This document shows, piece after piece, positions 1 through 8,728 of a DNA stretch of 64,000 bases. Position numbers and translations under genes: made by a program. How positions within the stretch are numbered: position 1 is the stretch's first letter; each line of letters starts with the position of its first letter. Origin of the DNA: Sphingomonas suaedae (GTDB lineage Bacteria; Pseudomonadota; Alphaproteobacteria; Sphingomonadales; Sphingomonadaceae). The stretch covers positions 1,426,001 through 1,490,000 of the forward strand of contig NZ_CP042239.1 of NCBI RefSeq assembly GCF_007833215.1, given 5' to 3'. Under the pieces are notes generated by a model, which worked only from the letters and a program-made list of their open reading frames with translations, was not told the DNA's origin and did no database searches.

Positions 1-1
1 A

Positions 2-274
2 CAGGCCGCGCCGGCGGCGGAAGAACGGTACAGCGACCTCGCCCGGATCTTCCAGTCGATGAAACCCGCCAAGGCCGCGCCGGTGTTCGAGAAGCTGACC
101 CCCGAGGTGCAGTTTCAGGTCGCGCAGCGGATGCGTGATCGCAATGCGGCGCTGATGATGCAGGCAATGTCGCCCGAAGCCGCCGCGACGCTCGGCATGG
201 CGCTGGCCCGGGGCGAGACGTCACAAGGGGCTGCGGCCAAGCAGACGGGGGGTCGCAAGACCGTCTCCAAGTGA
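2..274 (+). CDS. motE: MotE-like flagellar protein, 3' part (5' end outside window)
   Basis: The open frame enters from the left edge and ends at TGA 272-274, leaving 90 residues. The visible part (RYSDLARIFQSMKPAKAAPVFEKL, then QFQVAQRMRDRNAALMMQAMSPEAAATL) has the paired short helices of the MgtE N-terminal-like domain found in alphaproteobacterial MotE proteins. These are periplasmic or membrane-linked factors encoded with flagellar motor genes; in Sinorhizobium MotE is a chaperone for the stator-associated protein MotC. The tail after about residue 70 is polar and basic. An internal ATG at 59 is probably not the start, because the domain begins upstream of it. The family call is by motif only; the function here is inferred. 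Confidence 0.65.
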   Translation, partial: QAAPAAEERYSDLARIFQSMKPAKAAPVFEKLTPEVQFQVAQRMRDRNAALMMQAMSPEAAATLGMALARGETSQGAAAKQTGGRKTVSK

Positions 275-368
275 GAATGAGACGCAGATACGTATTTCTA
301 CGATACTGGCGAATGGCATAAGAAATCGACATTCTGCATCGCGCGGGGGTTCTTGATCGGAGAAGACA

Positions 369-1019
369 GTGACAGTCCCCGAATCGGGCGACATCCCGGT
401 TTCCAGTGCGGATGCATTCCGGCGAGCCGCCCTGTTCGCTTCGGGGTTGCTCGCGCTGCGCCAATCGCCGCGGCTGCACGAGCTGCTTCACGAGCTTGCC
501 CATCAGGCGAGCGCGCCGATCGCTGGCGTATCGGTCATCGATGGCCAATTTTGCTGGCTTCCCGTTGCGATCGGGCTTGATGTCGATCGCCTGCCGATTG
601 CCGAAGCCTTATGTGTGGACGAGCGCGGGCTGCCCCGCCGCGCCATCGAACCCGACCTGCTCGCCATTCCCCATTTCGCGGCGCATCCAGCGGTCGCCGG
701 ACCGATCGCCATACGCGCCTTTGCGGCCGCCCCGTTGCGGGGCGTGGAGGGGGTAGGGCTGGGTGCGGTATTCATTGCCGATCGGGTGGCGCGGACCGAT
801 TTCATCGATTGCGCCTTACCGATCCTGGATGATGCCGCAGACCGGATCATGATCGAGGCGAGCGCGCCGCACCATCTGCGCCGCATGGGCCGCTCGACGC
901 TGGACGAGCTGGAACGGCTGATCCGGGAGGCGACCCGCAATGGCGACGACGAACTGGTGACCGCAATCGACCGCGTGTTACGCGCGGTGCTCCCGCACAC
1001 GGGTCTTCGCCACCTTTGA
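369..1019 (+). CDS. GAF-domain protein
   Basis: 216 residues from a GTG start preceded by GGAG at 359-362. Residues about 20-170 look like a single GAF domain: an N-terminal helix, then strands ASAPIAGVSVIDGQFCWLPVAIG and a later AAPLRGVEGVGLGAVFIADR strand pair. The C-terminal 45 residues are helical. There is no kinase, cyclase or DNA-binding domain attached, so it is a stand-alone sensor or binding module. It lies between a motE-like gene and flagellar accessory genes but has its own 94-bp upstream gap. The ligand is unknown. The frame is secure; the domain is assigned by pattern. Confidence 0.7.
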   Translation: MTVPESGDIPVSSADAFRRAALFASGLLALRQSPRLHELLHELAHQASAPIAGVSVIDGQFCWLPVAIGLDVDRLPIAEALCVDERGLPRRAIEPDLLAIPHFAAHPAVAGPIAIRAFAAAPLRGVEGVGLGAVFIADRVARTDFIDCALPILDDAADRIMIEASAPHHLRRMGRSTLDELERLIREATRNGDDELVTAIDRVLRAVLPHTGLRHL

Positions 1020-1029
1020 CGCCAGCCGG

Positions 1030-1434
1030 TCAGGGCGTAGGCGAGGCCGATCGCGTGCGGACTTCGAGGATCAGCACATGCGCCGCCGCCGGATCGGCAG
1101 CCCGGGCGGCAGCATCGAGCGCCTGGGACAACGCATCGGCATCCACCGCGACACGCGGCGATGCCCGCAGCTGGGCGAAATCCAGCACTGCGCCCAGCAC
1201 CGCTGCACGCAGCGCAGGCTGCGCCGCGCCCAGTTTCTGCACGTCGGCACGATCGGCCGGCGTGACGGCCAGCTCGAGTTGAAGGCTGCCATCGACCCGT
1301 CCCCCGTCGATGATCGGCACGTTGAACGTGCCCAGCGAAACGACTTCGCTGCTTCCGCCACCAGCGGCCCCGGCAGGCGCAGCCAGGGCAAGCAGCGCCG
1401 CGGCGGCGGGCAATCGGGCGGTCGAAAGGCGCAT
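1030..1434 (-). CDS. FliL-like secreted protein
   Basis: 134 residues. The start at 1434 is chosen over an upstream ATG (1482) because GGAG lies just before it and because it begins a clean signal peptide (MRLSTARLPAAAALLALAAPAGA). The mature part has the layout of the FliL periplasmic domain: a strand with FNVPIIDGGRVDGSLQLELAV, a helix DVQKLGAAQPALRAAVLGAVLDFAQ and a final strand HVLILEVRTR. Unlike the second FliL-like gene (29724-30173), it has a cleavable leader rather than a membrane anchor. It is read from a promoter divergent from the 1523 gene, and both promoters carry the flagellar box described in the findings. FliL proteins sit around the stator; the role here is inferred. Confidence 0.6.
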   Translation of the reverse strand: MRLSTARLPAAAALLALAAPAGAAGGGSSEVVSLGTFNVPIIDGGRVDGSLQLELAVTPADRADVQKLGAAQPALRAAVLGAVLDFAQLRASPRVAVDADALSQALDAAARAADPAAAHVLILEVRTRSASPTP

Positions 1435-1465
1435 CGGAAACTCCGGGGAAAGGGGCGAGGTGCCG

Positions 1466-1494
1466 GACCGCGCATGGTCCAACCTCTCTATAAT
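1466..1494 (+). promoter_or_regulatory. Promoter of the flagellar-box class, for the 1523/1738 genes
   Basis: GACC at 1466-1469, 19 nt, then TATAAT at 1489-1494. This equals a -35 hexamer GACCGC with a 17-bp spacer. The -10 overlaps the -10 of the divergent promoter on the other strand. Confidence 0.6.
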
Positions 1495-1518
1495 AGAATG
1501 AATTCACCCCGTCGGGAC
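1490..1518 (-). promoter_or_regulatory. Divergent promoter of the flagellar-box class, for the FliL-like gene
   Basis: On the minus strand GTCC (1518-1515), 19 nt, then TATTAT (1495-1490). The -35-position hexamer is GTCCCG with a 17-bp spacer. It is interlocked with the plus-strand promoter at 1466-1494. Confidence 0.5.
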
Positions 1519-1522
1519 CCGA

Positions 1523-1741
1523 ATGAGCTACGATCAGAAGCCCAAACGCGCACGGATATTCGGAGCGAGCGATACGGCATCCAGCCGCGTCGTCCGCCCT
1601 GCACCGATGCCCGCCGCCAAAGGCGCTACGCATAGGCGCACAACGCCCGTGCGCCCCAGGCTGGGGACCGGGATGGTAATATTGTTTCTTGCAAGTGCGG
1701 CGATCGGTGGGGCGCTTCAGGCGTTTCTGATTCGACCATGA
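1523..1741 (+). CDS. Small membrane protein, unknown
   Basis: 72 residues: a basic, proline-rich N-terminal half, then one transmembrane helix (GTGMVILFLASAAIGGALQAFLI) ending almost at the C terminus. Its stop overlaps the start of the next gene (ATGA at 1738-1741), and it begins 29 nt after a -10 box, which supports a real, translationally coupled gene. The ribosome-binding site is weak. I do not recognise a family. Its promoter class suggests co-regulation with flagellar genes. Confidence 0.5.
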   Translation: MSYDQKPKRARIFGASDTASSRVVRPAPMPAAKGATHRRTTPVRPRLGTGMVILFLASAAIGGALQAFLIRP

Positions 1742-3498
1742 GCCGCGCGCTGCGCCACGCAAGTCTGCTCTTCGCAGGAGTGGCGACGAGCGCGCTCGCG
1801 GCGAGCGGAGGCGAACCGCAACCAACGGCTTCGACCGCCCCCGCCCGGTCTGCCCCTGCCCCGGCTGGCCCGCCCGCAGGCTCTCGGCTTCCCCCCTTTG
1901 CTGCGCAGCTCGCCGAAATGCCGCGCGCCGCAGCAGGTGAACGCCCGGCGATCGACATCCCGCTCGCTTGGTCGCTCATCGCAAAAAGCACCGCCGAAAC
2001 CCGTCAGGGCGCGCGGTGGAAGCTCGCCACCGCCTTGCTCGACAAGGCGCATGGGGCGGAGGCGTTGGGTGTGCTCGAAACGATGCGGCGCGACGATGCG
2101 GCGCTCGAACTGGTTCCGGCCTGGCGGCTGGCAACCGGGGCGGCAAGCGTGCTGATAGGACGTGACGAAGCAGCCCGCGACTGGCTCAACATTCCCGAGC
2201 TCGCCGCCGATGCGGAGGCGTGCGCCTGGCAGGTACGCGCCGGAGCGACGATAACGCCCGCGCTGCTCAAATGCGCGCTTCCCGCGATCCGCGTGCGCGC
2301 ACCGGGCGAGCGCGGCCCCTTTCTGACTGCCGCCGCCGATGGGCTGATCGAAACCGGCGATCCTGCGCGCGCGCTACGCTTTCTGTCGGCAATGCCGGAG
2401 CAGGATCCCGCCGCGAACCTGCGACGCGGCGTCGCGCTGGCCCGCTTGGGACAGCGCGACGCGGGACGCCTCAAGTTCGAGCGCGTGTTGCTCTCCGGGG
2501 CACCAAGCGAGCGCGCGGCGGCGGAACTCGAACTGATCCGCCTCGGCGTCGATGCGCGCAAGATCGGCTATCGACAGGCGAGCAAGCGGCTCGATGCGCT
2601 GATGCTGAGCTGGCGGGGAGACGCGACCGAACGCGCGGCGATCGCGCTGAAGCGCGATCTGGCGCAGCGCGTGGGCGATCGGGTCGCGGTGCTCACCGCA
2701 TCGGCGACGCTGTTCCGCTATTTCGATCTTGGCGCGGATACGCCCCGCGCGCTCGCCGCGATCCAGACGGAGCTGGCGACGCTGATCGATGACCGCAAGC
2801 GCCCGATTGCAGAGGCGGCGGGACTCTTCTGGGAATATCGCGACCTTGCCCCCACCGGCGCGGCAGGCGATCTGATGGTCACGCGCCTGTCCGACCGGCT
2901 CGCCGAGGCTGGGCTATATGCACGCGCCGCCGAACTATTGAACTATCAGATGGTCGCGCGGGCGGTCGATATCGCCAAAGGACCGCTATCGGTGCGTATC
3001 GCACGCCTGTTGTTGCGCGCGGGTAAGCCCGATCAGGCGCTTTCGGCGCTGCGGCTGAGCGATGGTCCGGCCTATCCCGACGCCATCGCCAGCGATCGGC
3101 GGCGGATGCAGGCGATCGCGACCTATCGCATGGGTCGGCGCGAGGACGCACTGGCGATGCTCGATCAGATCCCGGAATCCGGCGATCTGCGCGCCGAAAT
3201 GCTGTGGCAGGCACGCGCGTGGAAGCGCTTTGCGCAGGCCAATCGCACCCGGTTGCCGGTCAACCGCACTGCCGTGCTGCGTCAGGCGGTTGCGCTGGCG
3301 ATGCTGGGCGATGAGGCCGGACTGACCGCGCTGCATCGCGGCCAAAGCGGCGCGCTGCGCGGCACCCCCTCGGGCGCAGCGCTCGATGCACTCGCTTCTC
3401 CCGACGGTGCGAGCGACCCTGCCGCGCTCGACGCCGCGATGGCGGGCCTGGCAGATGCGGCGGTCGATGGCGACCTGCTGTTACTCAGCAACTCCTGA
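1738..3498 (+). CDS. Periplasmic helical-repeat (TPR-like) protein, possible MotC analogue
   Basis: 586 residues. A signal peptide (MSRALRHASLLFAGVATSALAASGG) is followed by a proline/alanine linker and then about 500 residues of alternating amphipathic helices, such as ALRFLSAMPEQDPAANLRRGVALARLGQRDAGRLKFERVLL and PDQALSALRLSDGPAYPDAIASDRRRMQAIATYRMGRREDALAML, which read as degenerate TPR or SEL1-like repeats. It probably acts in the periplasm as a binding scaffold. It is coupled to the small membrane protein upstream and driven by a flagellar-box promoter. Sinorhizobium pairs a periplasmic MotC with MotE; a MotE-like gene lies 1.5 kb away, so an analogous stator-associated role is possible. 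That is inference, since sequence similarity to MotC was not tested. Confidence 0.65.
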   Translation: MSRALRHASLLFAGVATSALAASGGEPQPTASTAPARSAPAPAGPPAGSRLPPFAAQLAEMPRAAAGERPAIDIPLAWSLIAKSTAETRQGARWKLATALLDKAHGAEALGVLETMRRDDAALELVPAWRLATGAASVLIGRDEAARDWLNIPELAADAEACAWQVRAGATITPALLKCALPAIRVRAPGERGPFLTAAADGLIETGDPARALRFLSAMPEQDPAANLRRGVALARLGQRDAGRLKFERVLLSGAPSERAAAELELIRLGVDARKIGYRQASKRLDALMLSWRGDATERAAIALKRDLAQRVGDRVAVLTASATLFRYFDLGADTPRALAAIQTELATLIDDRKRPIAEAAGLFWEYRDLAPTGAAGDLMVTRLSDRLAEAGLYARAAELLNYQMVARAVDIAKGPLSVRIARLLLRAGKPDQALSALRLSDGPAYPDAIASDRRRMQAIATYRMGRREDALAMLDQIPESGDLRAEMLWQARAWKRFAQANRTRLPVNRTAVLRQAVALAMLGDEAGLTALHRGQSGALRGTPSGAALDALASPDGASDPAALDAAMAGLADAAVDGDLLLLSNS

Positions 3499-3585
3499 AC
3501 CGCCAAACGCCTAGCCCAGCCTAGCGGGCACCCCTTTCCTGAACCACCCAGCGGCGCTGCCGCCGCGCGCATCTTTGCTGCGCAC

Positions 3586-3621
3586 AAAAAAGCGGTGGCA
3601 CTCCGCATGGAATGCCACCGC
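3586..3621 (-). terminator. Rho-independent terminator of the chemoreceptor gene
   Basis: A perfect 9-bp stem (3592-3600 with 3613-3621, 12-nt loop) is followed on the minus strand by six T residues (A run at 3586-3591). It lies 30 nt beyond the stop of the minus-strand receptor gene and between convergent genes. Confidence 0.8.
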
Positions 3622-3650
3622 GACAGGCGCCGGAGCGACCGGCTTGGGGA

Positions 3651-5606
3651 TCAGAATTCATCCCAGTCGTCATTGTCCCGAACCAGCGAGGGGATCGCCG
3701 CAGGTGGCAGCGGCTTGACCGGGGACTGATAGACGATCTCGCTGGGCTTGCTCGCCTTGCCCGGCTTGGTCAGCCTGGCCGGCGCAGCCTTGGCCGATCC
3801 GACGGCGCGCGCAGGCGCGGGCGCAGGCGTTGCGGGCTTGCGTACCGGCGCAGCCCGAACCACCTGGGTCGCCGCACCGGTGCGGAATGCGCCCGCACGC
3901 TGGCCAAGCACGCCGACTTCGGCATTCAGGCTGCGCGCTGCGGCCGAGGCTTCCTCGACCATCGCCGCATTTTGCTGCGTCGAATGATCCATCGTGCTGA
4001 TCGCCGACGCGATCTGCTGGATCGCCGCAGCCTGGGCCTGATTGTCCTGGGCCATTGTGCCGAGCAGTTCGTGGACGGTCGACACGTCCGCCGAAATCGC
4101 GACCAATGCACCATCGACCCGCTGGACCGCCGATACCGCGAGCTCGACATCATTCTGCGTGGTGGTGAGCTGTTCGCGCGCGCGCTTCGCCTCTTCCTCG
4201 GAACGCATGGCGAGCTGCCCGACCAGGTCGGCGACGACCGCGAAGCCGCGACCCGCTTCGCCCGCACGGCCCGCCTCGACCGCCGCGTTCATCGCGAGGA
4301 CGCGGGTCTGGAAGGCGATCTTGTCGAGCCCTTCGATCACGCTGTCGATGCCCTTGGCGCTATCGGCGACGCGGCCCATCGCGGAGACGGCCTCCTCGGC
4401 GGTGCCGCGGCCGGTGCCGACGGTGACGATCGCCTGATCGGCGCGACCGACGGTGCGGGTCGAGGCCTCTGCCCCGGCGCGCAGGCGATCGTTGATCTGC
4501 GACACGGCGGCGGAGGTTTCCTCAAGCGAGGCTGCCGCGCTTTCGGTGCGGCGGGCCAGATCTTCGGACGCCTGTTCGATCTCGCTCGATCCCGCGCCGA
4601 TCGTGCGCGCGCTGTCCATCACCGACTGGATGAGGGTGCGAAGCGATTCCACCGCGCCGTTGAAATTGGCCTTGAGACCGGCATAGCTGCCGCTGAACTC
4701 GGCATCGATTCCGCGCGACAAATCACCCTGAGCCAGCGTTTCAAGATGGTGCGAAAGCGTGTCGATCACCTGCTTCTGCTCGGCTTCGGCTGCGGCCTTG
4801 GCAGCTTCGGTACGCGCCAGTTCGCGCGCGGCGTCGCGGAAGACGAGTACGGCCTTGGCCATCTCGCCCACTTCATCACGACGATCGGTTCCCACGACAT
4901 CGATCGCGTTGTTGCCGCTCGCAAGCGTCCGCATCGTGCCCTCAAGGCCCAATAGCGGCGCGATGATCGTCCGGCGCGCGACGAAGATTCCGAACCCCAC
5001 TGCAAGGACGACACCGAGCAGGCCGATGACCAGCATCGAGGTGACAGCGCCGTTGGTCGACTCCGTCAGCGCATCGGCCTCGGCCTTCGCGACACCGGAG
5101 CGCTCCTCCGTGAAGCGGCGCAGTTCCTTGCGAATTTCCGCAGCCTTGAGGTCTGCCTGCGCCATCCCGGCGCGCGCCTCATCATTGCGGTCGGCCAGGC
5201 CGAACTTCATCGCTTCAGTTGTCAGGCGATGCAATTCGTCGAACTGCTTGATCAACACCTCGATGACCGGCGCGGTCTTGGGTTCCGCCTTCATCATATC
5301 GACCAGACGCTTGCGCGCGGTCGTATAGGCTTCGCGCTCGGCTTCCACCGCCGCGCGCCCTTCCGCGCTGCGGCCCGGATAGGCGGTGAGCTGATATCCC
5401 GAATAGGTCATTTGGAGCGCGCCCTGATAGGAGCGGGCCAGCTCGACATTGTTCGGGAGCAAGGTGTCGGACAGGTGCGAATAGCCGGCATCGACCTTGC
5501 GGATCGCGCTGGTGCCATTGAACGCGACGGCAAGCGTTACCGCGCCCAGCATCAGCATCAGCGCCGCGATCTTGTAGGCTATCTTGAGATTGGTGAAGGC
5601 TTGCAT
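3651..5606 (-). CDS. Methyl-accepting chemotaxis protein with C-terminal CheR-tether-like pentapeptide
   Basis: 651 residues. A transmembrane helix at about 12-30, a helical periplasmic sensor domain (about 35-190), a second transmembrane helix (GAVTSMLVIGLLGVVLAVGFGIFVARR), a HAMP region and the cytoplasmic signalling hairpin. The tip is FQTRVLAMNAAVEAGRAGEAGRGFAVVADLVGQLA, close to the usual IAFQTNxLALNAxVEAARAG but with R for N. The last residues are DDWDEF, which fits the x-W-x-x-F tether that CheR and CheB bind in other receptors. A proline/alanine-rich linker of about 60 residues joins the signalling domain to that tail, as in tethered receptors. It follows flgL by 77 bp and may share its transcript; a terminator ends the unit. 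The ligand is unknown. Confidence 0.92.
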   Translation of the reverse strand: MQAFTNLKIAYKIAALMLMLGAVTLAVAFNGTSAIRKVDAGYSHLSDTLLPNNVELARSYQGALQMTYSGYQLTAYPGRSAEGRAAVEAEREAYTTARKRLVDMMKAEPKTAPVIEVLIKQFDELHRLTTEAMKFGLADRNDEARAGMAQADLKAAEIRKELRRFTEERSGVAKAEADALTESTNGAVTSMLVIGLLGVVLAVGFGIFVARRTIIAPLLGLEGTMRTLASGNNAIDVVGTDRRDEVGEMAKAVLVFRDAARELARTEAAKAAAEAEQKQVIDTLSHHLETLAQGDLSRGIDAEFSGSYAGLKANFNGAVESLRTLIQSVMDSARTIGAGSSEIEQASEDLARRTESAAASLEETSAAVSQINDRLRAGAEASTRTVGRADQAIVTVGTGRGTAEEAVSAMGRVADSAKGIDSVIEGLDKIAFQTRVLAMNAAVEAGRAGEAGRGFAVVADLVGQLAMRSEEEAKRAREQLTTTQNDVELAVSAVQRVDGALVAISADVSTVHELLGTMAQDNQAQAAAIQQIASAISTMDHSTQQNAAMVEEASAAARSLNAEVGVLGQRAGAFRTGAATQVVRAAPVRKPATPAPAPARAVGSAKAAPARLTKPGKASKPSEIVYQSPVKPLPPAAIPSLVRDNDDWDEF

Positions 5607-5683
5607 GGGGGCTTTCGCTTTCTGTCTTCACGCGCCGTGCGCGTTGGTTTTCGGTGACAAATCAGGGATCGGCGTCGGAAAAG

Positions 5684-6586
5684 TTAACGCAGGTAGGAAA
5701 GCAGGCTCAGCTGGTTGAGCTGGCTGAAGACCGAGTAGCTCGCCTCCAGCGCGGTCTTGTGCTGTGCCAGGTCCATCGCAACCTGGGCGAGATCGGCGTC
5801 CTCATTGCGGCTGATGACATCTTTCAGCACCAGCGCGCGTTCGTTCGCGCGATCGACCAGCGTCTCGGTCTGGGCGAGGCGGCGGCCATTTTCGGCATTG
5901 GAGCGCCGGACATTGCCCAACGCATCGTCAAGCTGGTCCTTGATCCCGCGCAGCGTGTCCTTCTGCGCATCGCTGAGCTGCTCGTCGAACGGTCCAGCCT
6001 CGATCAGCTGGCGATAGATATCGGTGACCTCCGCGCCGATCTCGGTCGCGGTGATCCCATAGTTGAGATCGAGTCCGTCGCCGACCCGGGCGCGCGCCCT
6101 GGCATTGCCGTCGACGAAATGATCGCTCGCGCTCGTGCCGATCAGTTCCTCGATCTTCACCGCTGTGAACGGCTCGCCCGCGATACCGCCGCCGAACAAC
6201 GGCAAGCCGCCCTCGCTGGCGTTGAGCATTGAGCGGAACTGATCGAACGTCGCGGAGATCGCCTCGTCAAGGCCCGCGGCCTCGCCGGTGCCGATCGCCT
6301 GGAGCACGCGATTGCCAAGATCCATCGTCGTATTCTCGATCGCGGTGATCGCGGTCTCATACAGCGACAAGGTCGTGCCGAGCCGCGTCGCGGTGCTGGC
6401 ATGAGCCTCCTGCTTGGCGAGCAGGGTATGCGCAGACAGCGTGCGGACCGCCTCGCTGCCCAGCGCCGCGAGGTCGGGCGCCTTCTTGCCCGTGGACAGC
6501 TGCGCCTGGGTGACGGCCAGCTTTTGCTGCGCGCGCTGGATCGCGTTCGCCGTGGTCTGTTGCAGGGGGATGGTTGCGACACGCAT
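5684..6586 (-). CDS. flgL: FlgL, hook-filament junction protein
   Basis: 300 residues with the flagellin-like N terminus (MRVATIPLQQTTANAIQRAQQKLAVTQAQLSTGKKAPDLAALGSEAVRTLSAHTLLAKQ) and a matching C-terminal helix (DLAQVAMDLAQHKTALEASYSVFSQLNQLSLLSYLR). FlgL is exported through the flagellar channel and joins hook to filament above FlgK. The gene starts 11 nt after flgK, so flgE-flgK-flgL form one operon on the minus strand. No flagellin gene lies in the window. Confidence 0.93.
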   Translation of the reverse strand: MRVATIPLQQTTANAIQRAQQKLAVTQAQLSTGKKAPDLAALGSEAVRTLSAHTLLAKQEAHASTATRLGTTLSLYETAITAIENTTMDLGNRVLQAIGTGEAAGLDEAISATFDQFRSMLNASEGGLPLFGGGIAGEPFTAVKIEELIGTSASDHFVDGNARARARVGDGLDLNYGITATEIGAEVTDIYRQLIEAGPFDEQLSDAQKDTLRGIKDQLDDALGNVRRSNAENGRRLAQTETLVDRANERALVLKDVISRNEDADLAQVAMDLAQHKTALEASYSVFSQLNQLSLLSYLR

Positions 6587-6597
6587 CTGCGGATTCC

Positions 6598-8703
6598 TCA
6601 GTTCATCATGCCGATCAGGGTGTCGTACATTTCGCCCGCCACACTCACGACGCGCGCCGCAGCGGAATAGCTGTTTTGCAGGACGATCATCTGCGCCAGC
6701 TCCTCGTCGATATTGACGCCGGAAAAGCTGTCGCGACGATTGGTCGCGTCCTGCTTGCGCGCGGTCGCGTCTTCCAGACGGCTCTGGGCATTGGCTGCGG
6801 TGGTGCCAGCCTCGCCCAGGATCAGCGAGGCATAGCGTTCAAGCGAGACGTTGCCGTCCTTGCCCAGATCGGCGACCTTGCTGAAGCTGTCGGTATAGAA
6901 TTGCGCGGCGCGCGTATCGGTCGCCAGCAACCCGCGATTGCCGACGCCTGCCGACGGGTCGAAGATCGCGAGCGGCAGGCGCGAGGGCGTGTTGCGCAGT
7001 TCCGGCGCCACCTGTCCCGCCGCGAGCGCGTTGGTACTGCCGGTCAGCCCCGCCAGGGCGGAGAAGGAAATTCCGGTGGCGTGGCGGTTGGTGGAATCCG
7101 CCGGGATCGACAGCACCGTTCCGGTGACACCCGGCGCCTGATCGAACCGAAATCGCCCTGCGCCATCGATCGAGAAGCTGCCATAGGTGCCGAGCGGGCT
7201 GGTGTTGAGTTGGGTGACGAGGTCGCCCATCGTTCCGCCCCCCACCGGCGCCATCGTCGCGCGTGCGATCACGCGACCCGAAGCATCGCGCAGCATCAGA
7301 TCGGCGGTGCTGCCAGTGTCGAACCCATGCGCATCGCCCGGTGCGAACCCGGCGGGGACAGTCAGGGCCCCTTCGGCCCGGACCATGTCGTTGAGGCCGA
7401 AATACTGGCTGAACCCGACGCCGCCCCGGTTCGAGGGGGCGGTGGCATCATCGGCGACGACAACGCCGCGGCCGGCGCCGCTCGCCTCGATCACGAGGCG
7501 TCCGTTGGCAAACGTCGCGGTACCCGCACCGCCAAGTCCGGCGTTGATCGCGGTCAGCGCATCATTGACCGTTGCCCCCGCGCCCAGCGCGTCGAAATCG
7601 ACCCGGGTTTGCGCGACGACAGTGCCGTCCGCCGCAGTGACGGCGAAATAGGATGCACCGGTAAAGCCGAGCCGGTCGCTGGTCGCCAGCGCGGTCGTAC
7701 TGCCATAGAGGCGCGCCGGAGCCGGGACCGAGCTGGACGCATTGGACGCGCCGTTGAGCGCGCGCGCGAGACCGGTGAACAGCGTCCCCAACTGCTCGCG
7801 GAAGCCCGGCATGGTGCGGTCGCGCAGGTCGATGAGACCGCCCAGCTTTCCGCCGACCGCCGAGGATTCGATGCGGTCGCCGGTTGCGGCGCCCATTTCG
7901 CCCCTTTCATTGGCGAAGCGAATATCGATGCCGGGATAATCGGCCAGCGCCGCGCCGGTCCCCGATTTGGAGCTCGGATAGGACAATAGCCGCAGCCGCC
8001 CGTCGAGCAGCGGTGCGCCGCTCGACGTTTCGATCATGATCCGGCCATTGGGTTGTTCGCGCGCGACCACCCCGAGCATCCCGCTCAATTCCTCGACCGC
8101 CATATTGCGCTGATCGACCGTACCTGCCGAACTGCGCCCAAGCCCGTCGAGCCGCGACACCGTGTCGTTGAGCTTGTGGATCTGGGTCAGCAGCGCGTTG
8201 ATCCGCTCGACCGACATGCCGATTTCGGCGTCCGCATCCGCCGACAACATCGCGATATCGGTATCGAGCCGCTGGATCGTGCCGATCGCGTCCGCGGCGC
8301 GCGCGATAAAGTCGGCGGCATTCTGTTCGGCGCCCAGCGCGCCGGTCATTGCGATGGCCGCGCTGTTGATCGCATCAAGCCGCGAGGGCAGACCGGATTC
8401 GGAATCGGGTGCGCCGAGCAGCGCCTGCATCCGGTCGAGATAATTTGCCTGGACCTCGGACACCCCAAGGTCCGTGGCGCGGCGGTACACCGCCGCTTCC
8501 AGGAATTTGTCGGCGATCCGGATCGGTTCTCCGACGGTGACGCCGCTGATCCGGTCGGCGGTGACGGCGGTCGACTGATTGACGCGCTCGCGCGCATAGC
8601 CGGGGGTGCCGACATTGGCGATGTTGGTCGACACGGTCTTGAGCCCGGCCTGCGCCGCGTTCAGGCCCGATACGGCCGCCCCCAGGATTTCGCTCAGCGA
8701 CAC
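6598..8703 (-). CDS. flgK: FlgK, hook-associated protein 1
   Basis: 701 residues from a GTG start with GGGGGA upstream. The N terminus (SLSEILGAAVSGLNAAQAGLKTVSTNIANVGTPGYARERVNQS) has the flagellar axial-protein signature with NIANxxTPGYxR. The C terminus (NIDEELAQMIVLQNSYSAAARVVSVAGEMYDTLIGMMN) is the usual coiled region that packs in the axial tube. It forms the first hook-filament junction ring and is exported by the type III gate encoded in this window. It lies 25 nt downstream of flgE. Confidence 0.95.
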   Translation of the reverse strand: MSLSEILGAAVSGLNAAQAGLKTVSTNIANVGTPGYARERVNQSTAVTADRISGVTVGEPIRIADKFLEAAVYRRATDLGVSEVQANYLDRMQALLGAPDSESGLPSRLDAINSAAIAMTGALGAEQNAADFIARAADAIGTIQRLDTDIAMLSADADAEIGMSVERINALLTQIHKLNDTVSRLDGLGRSSAGTVDQRNMAVEELSGMLGVVAREQPNGRIMIETSSGAPLLDGRLRLLSYPSSKSGTGAALADYPGIDIRFANERGEMGAATGDRIESSAVGGKLGGLIDLRDRTMPGFREQLGTLFTGLARALNGASNASSSVPAPARLYGSTTALATSDRLGFTGASYFAVTAADGTVVAQTRVDFDALGAGATVNDALTAINAGLGGAGTATFANGRLVIEASGAGRGVVVADDATAPSNRGGVGFSQYFGLNDMVRAEGALTVPAGFAPGDAHGFDTGSTADLMLRDASGRVIARATMAPVGGGTMGDLVTQLNTSPLGTYGSFSIDGAGRFRFDQAPGVTGTVLSIPADSTNRHATGISFSALAGLTGSTNALAAGQVAPELRNTPSRLPLAIFDPSAGVGNRGLLATDTRAAQFYTDSFSKVADLGKDGNVSLERYASLILGEAGTTAANAQSRLEDATARKQDATNRRDSFSGVNIDEELAQMIVLQNSYSAAARVVSVAGEMYDTLIGMMN

Positions 8704-8728
8704 AAACCGTCCCCCGCCAGAAGTGCAA

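Noticed and set aside
503-1825. A 440-codon minus-strand frame covering the GAF gene
   Set aside because: It overlaps the GAF gene, the FliL-like gene and their promoters in the wrong frame; Arg/Ser/Ala-rich shadow.
5607-5690. Sigma-28-like GCCGATCC upstream of the chemoreceptor
   Set aside because: The -35 half (TAAA) is not at the required distance and the motif overlaps the end of flgL.
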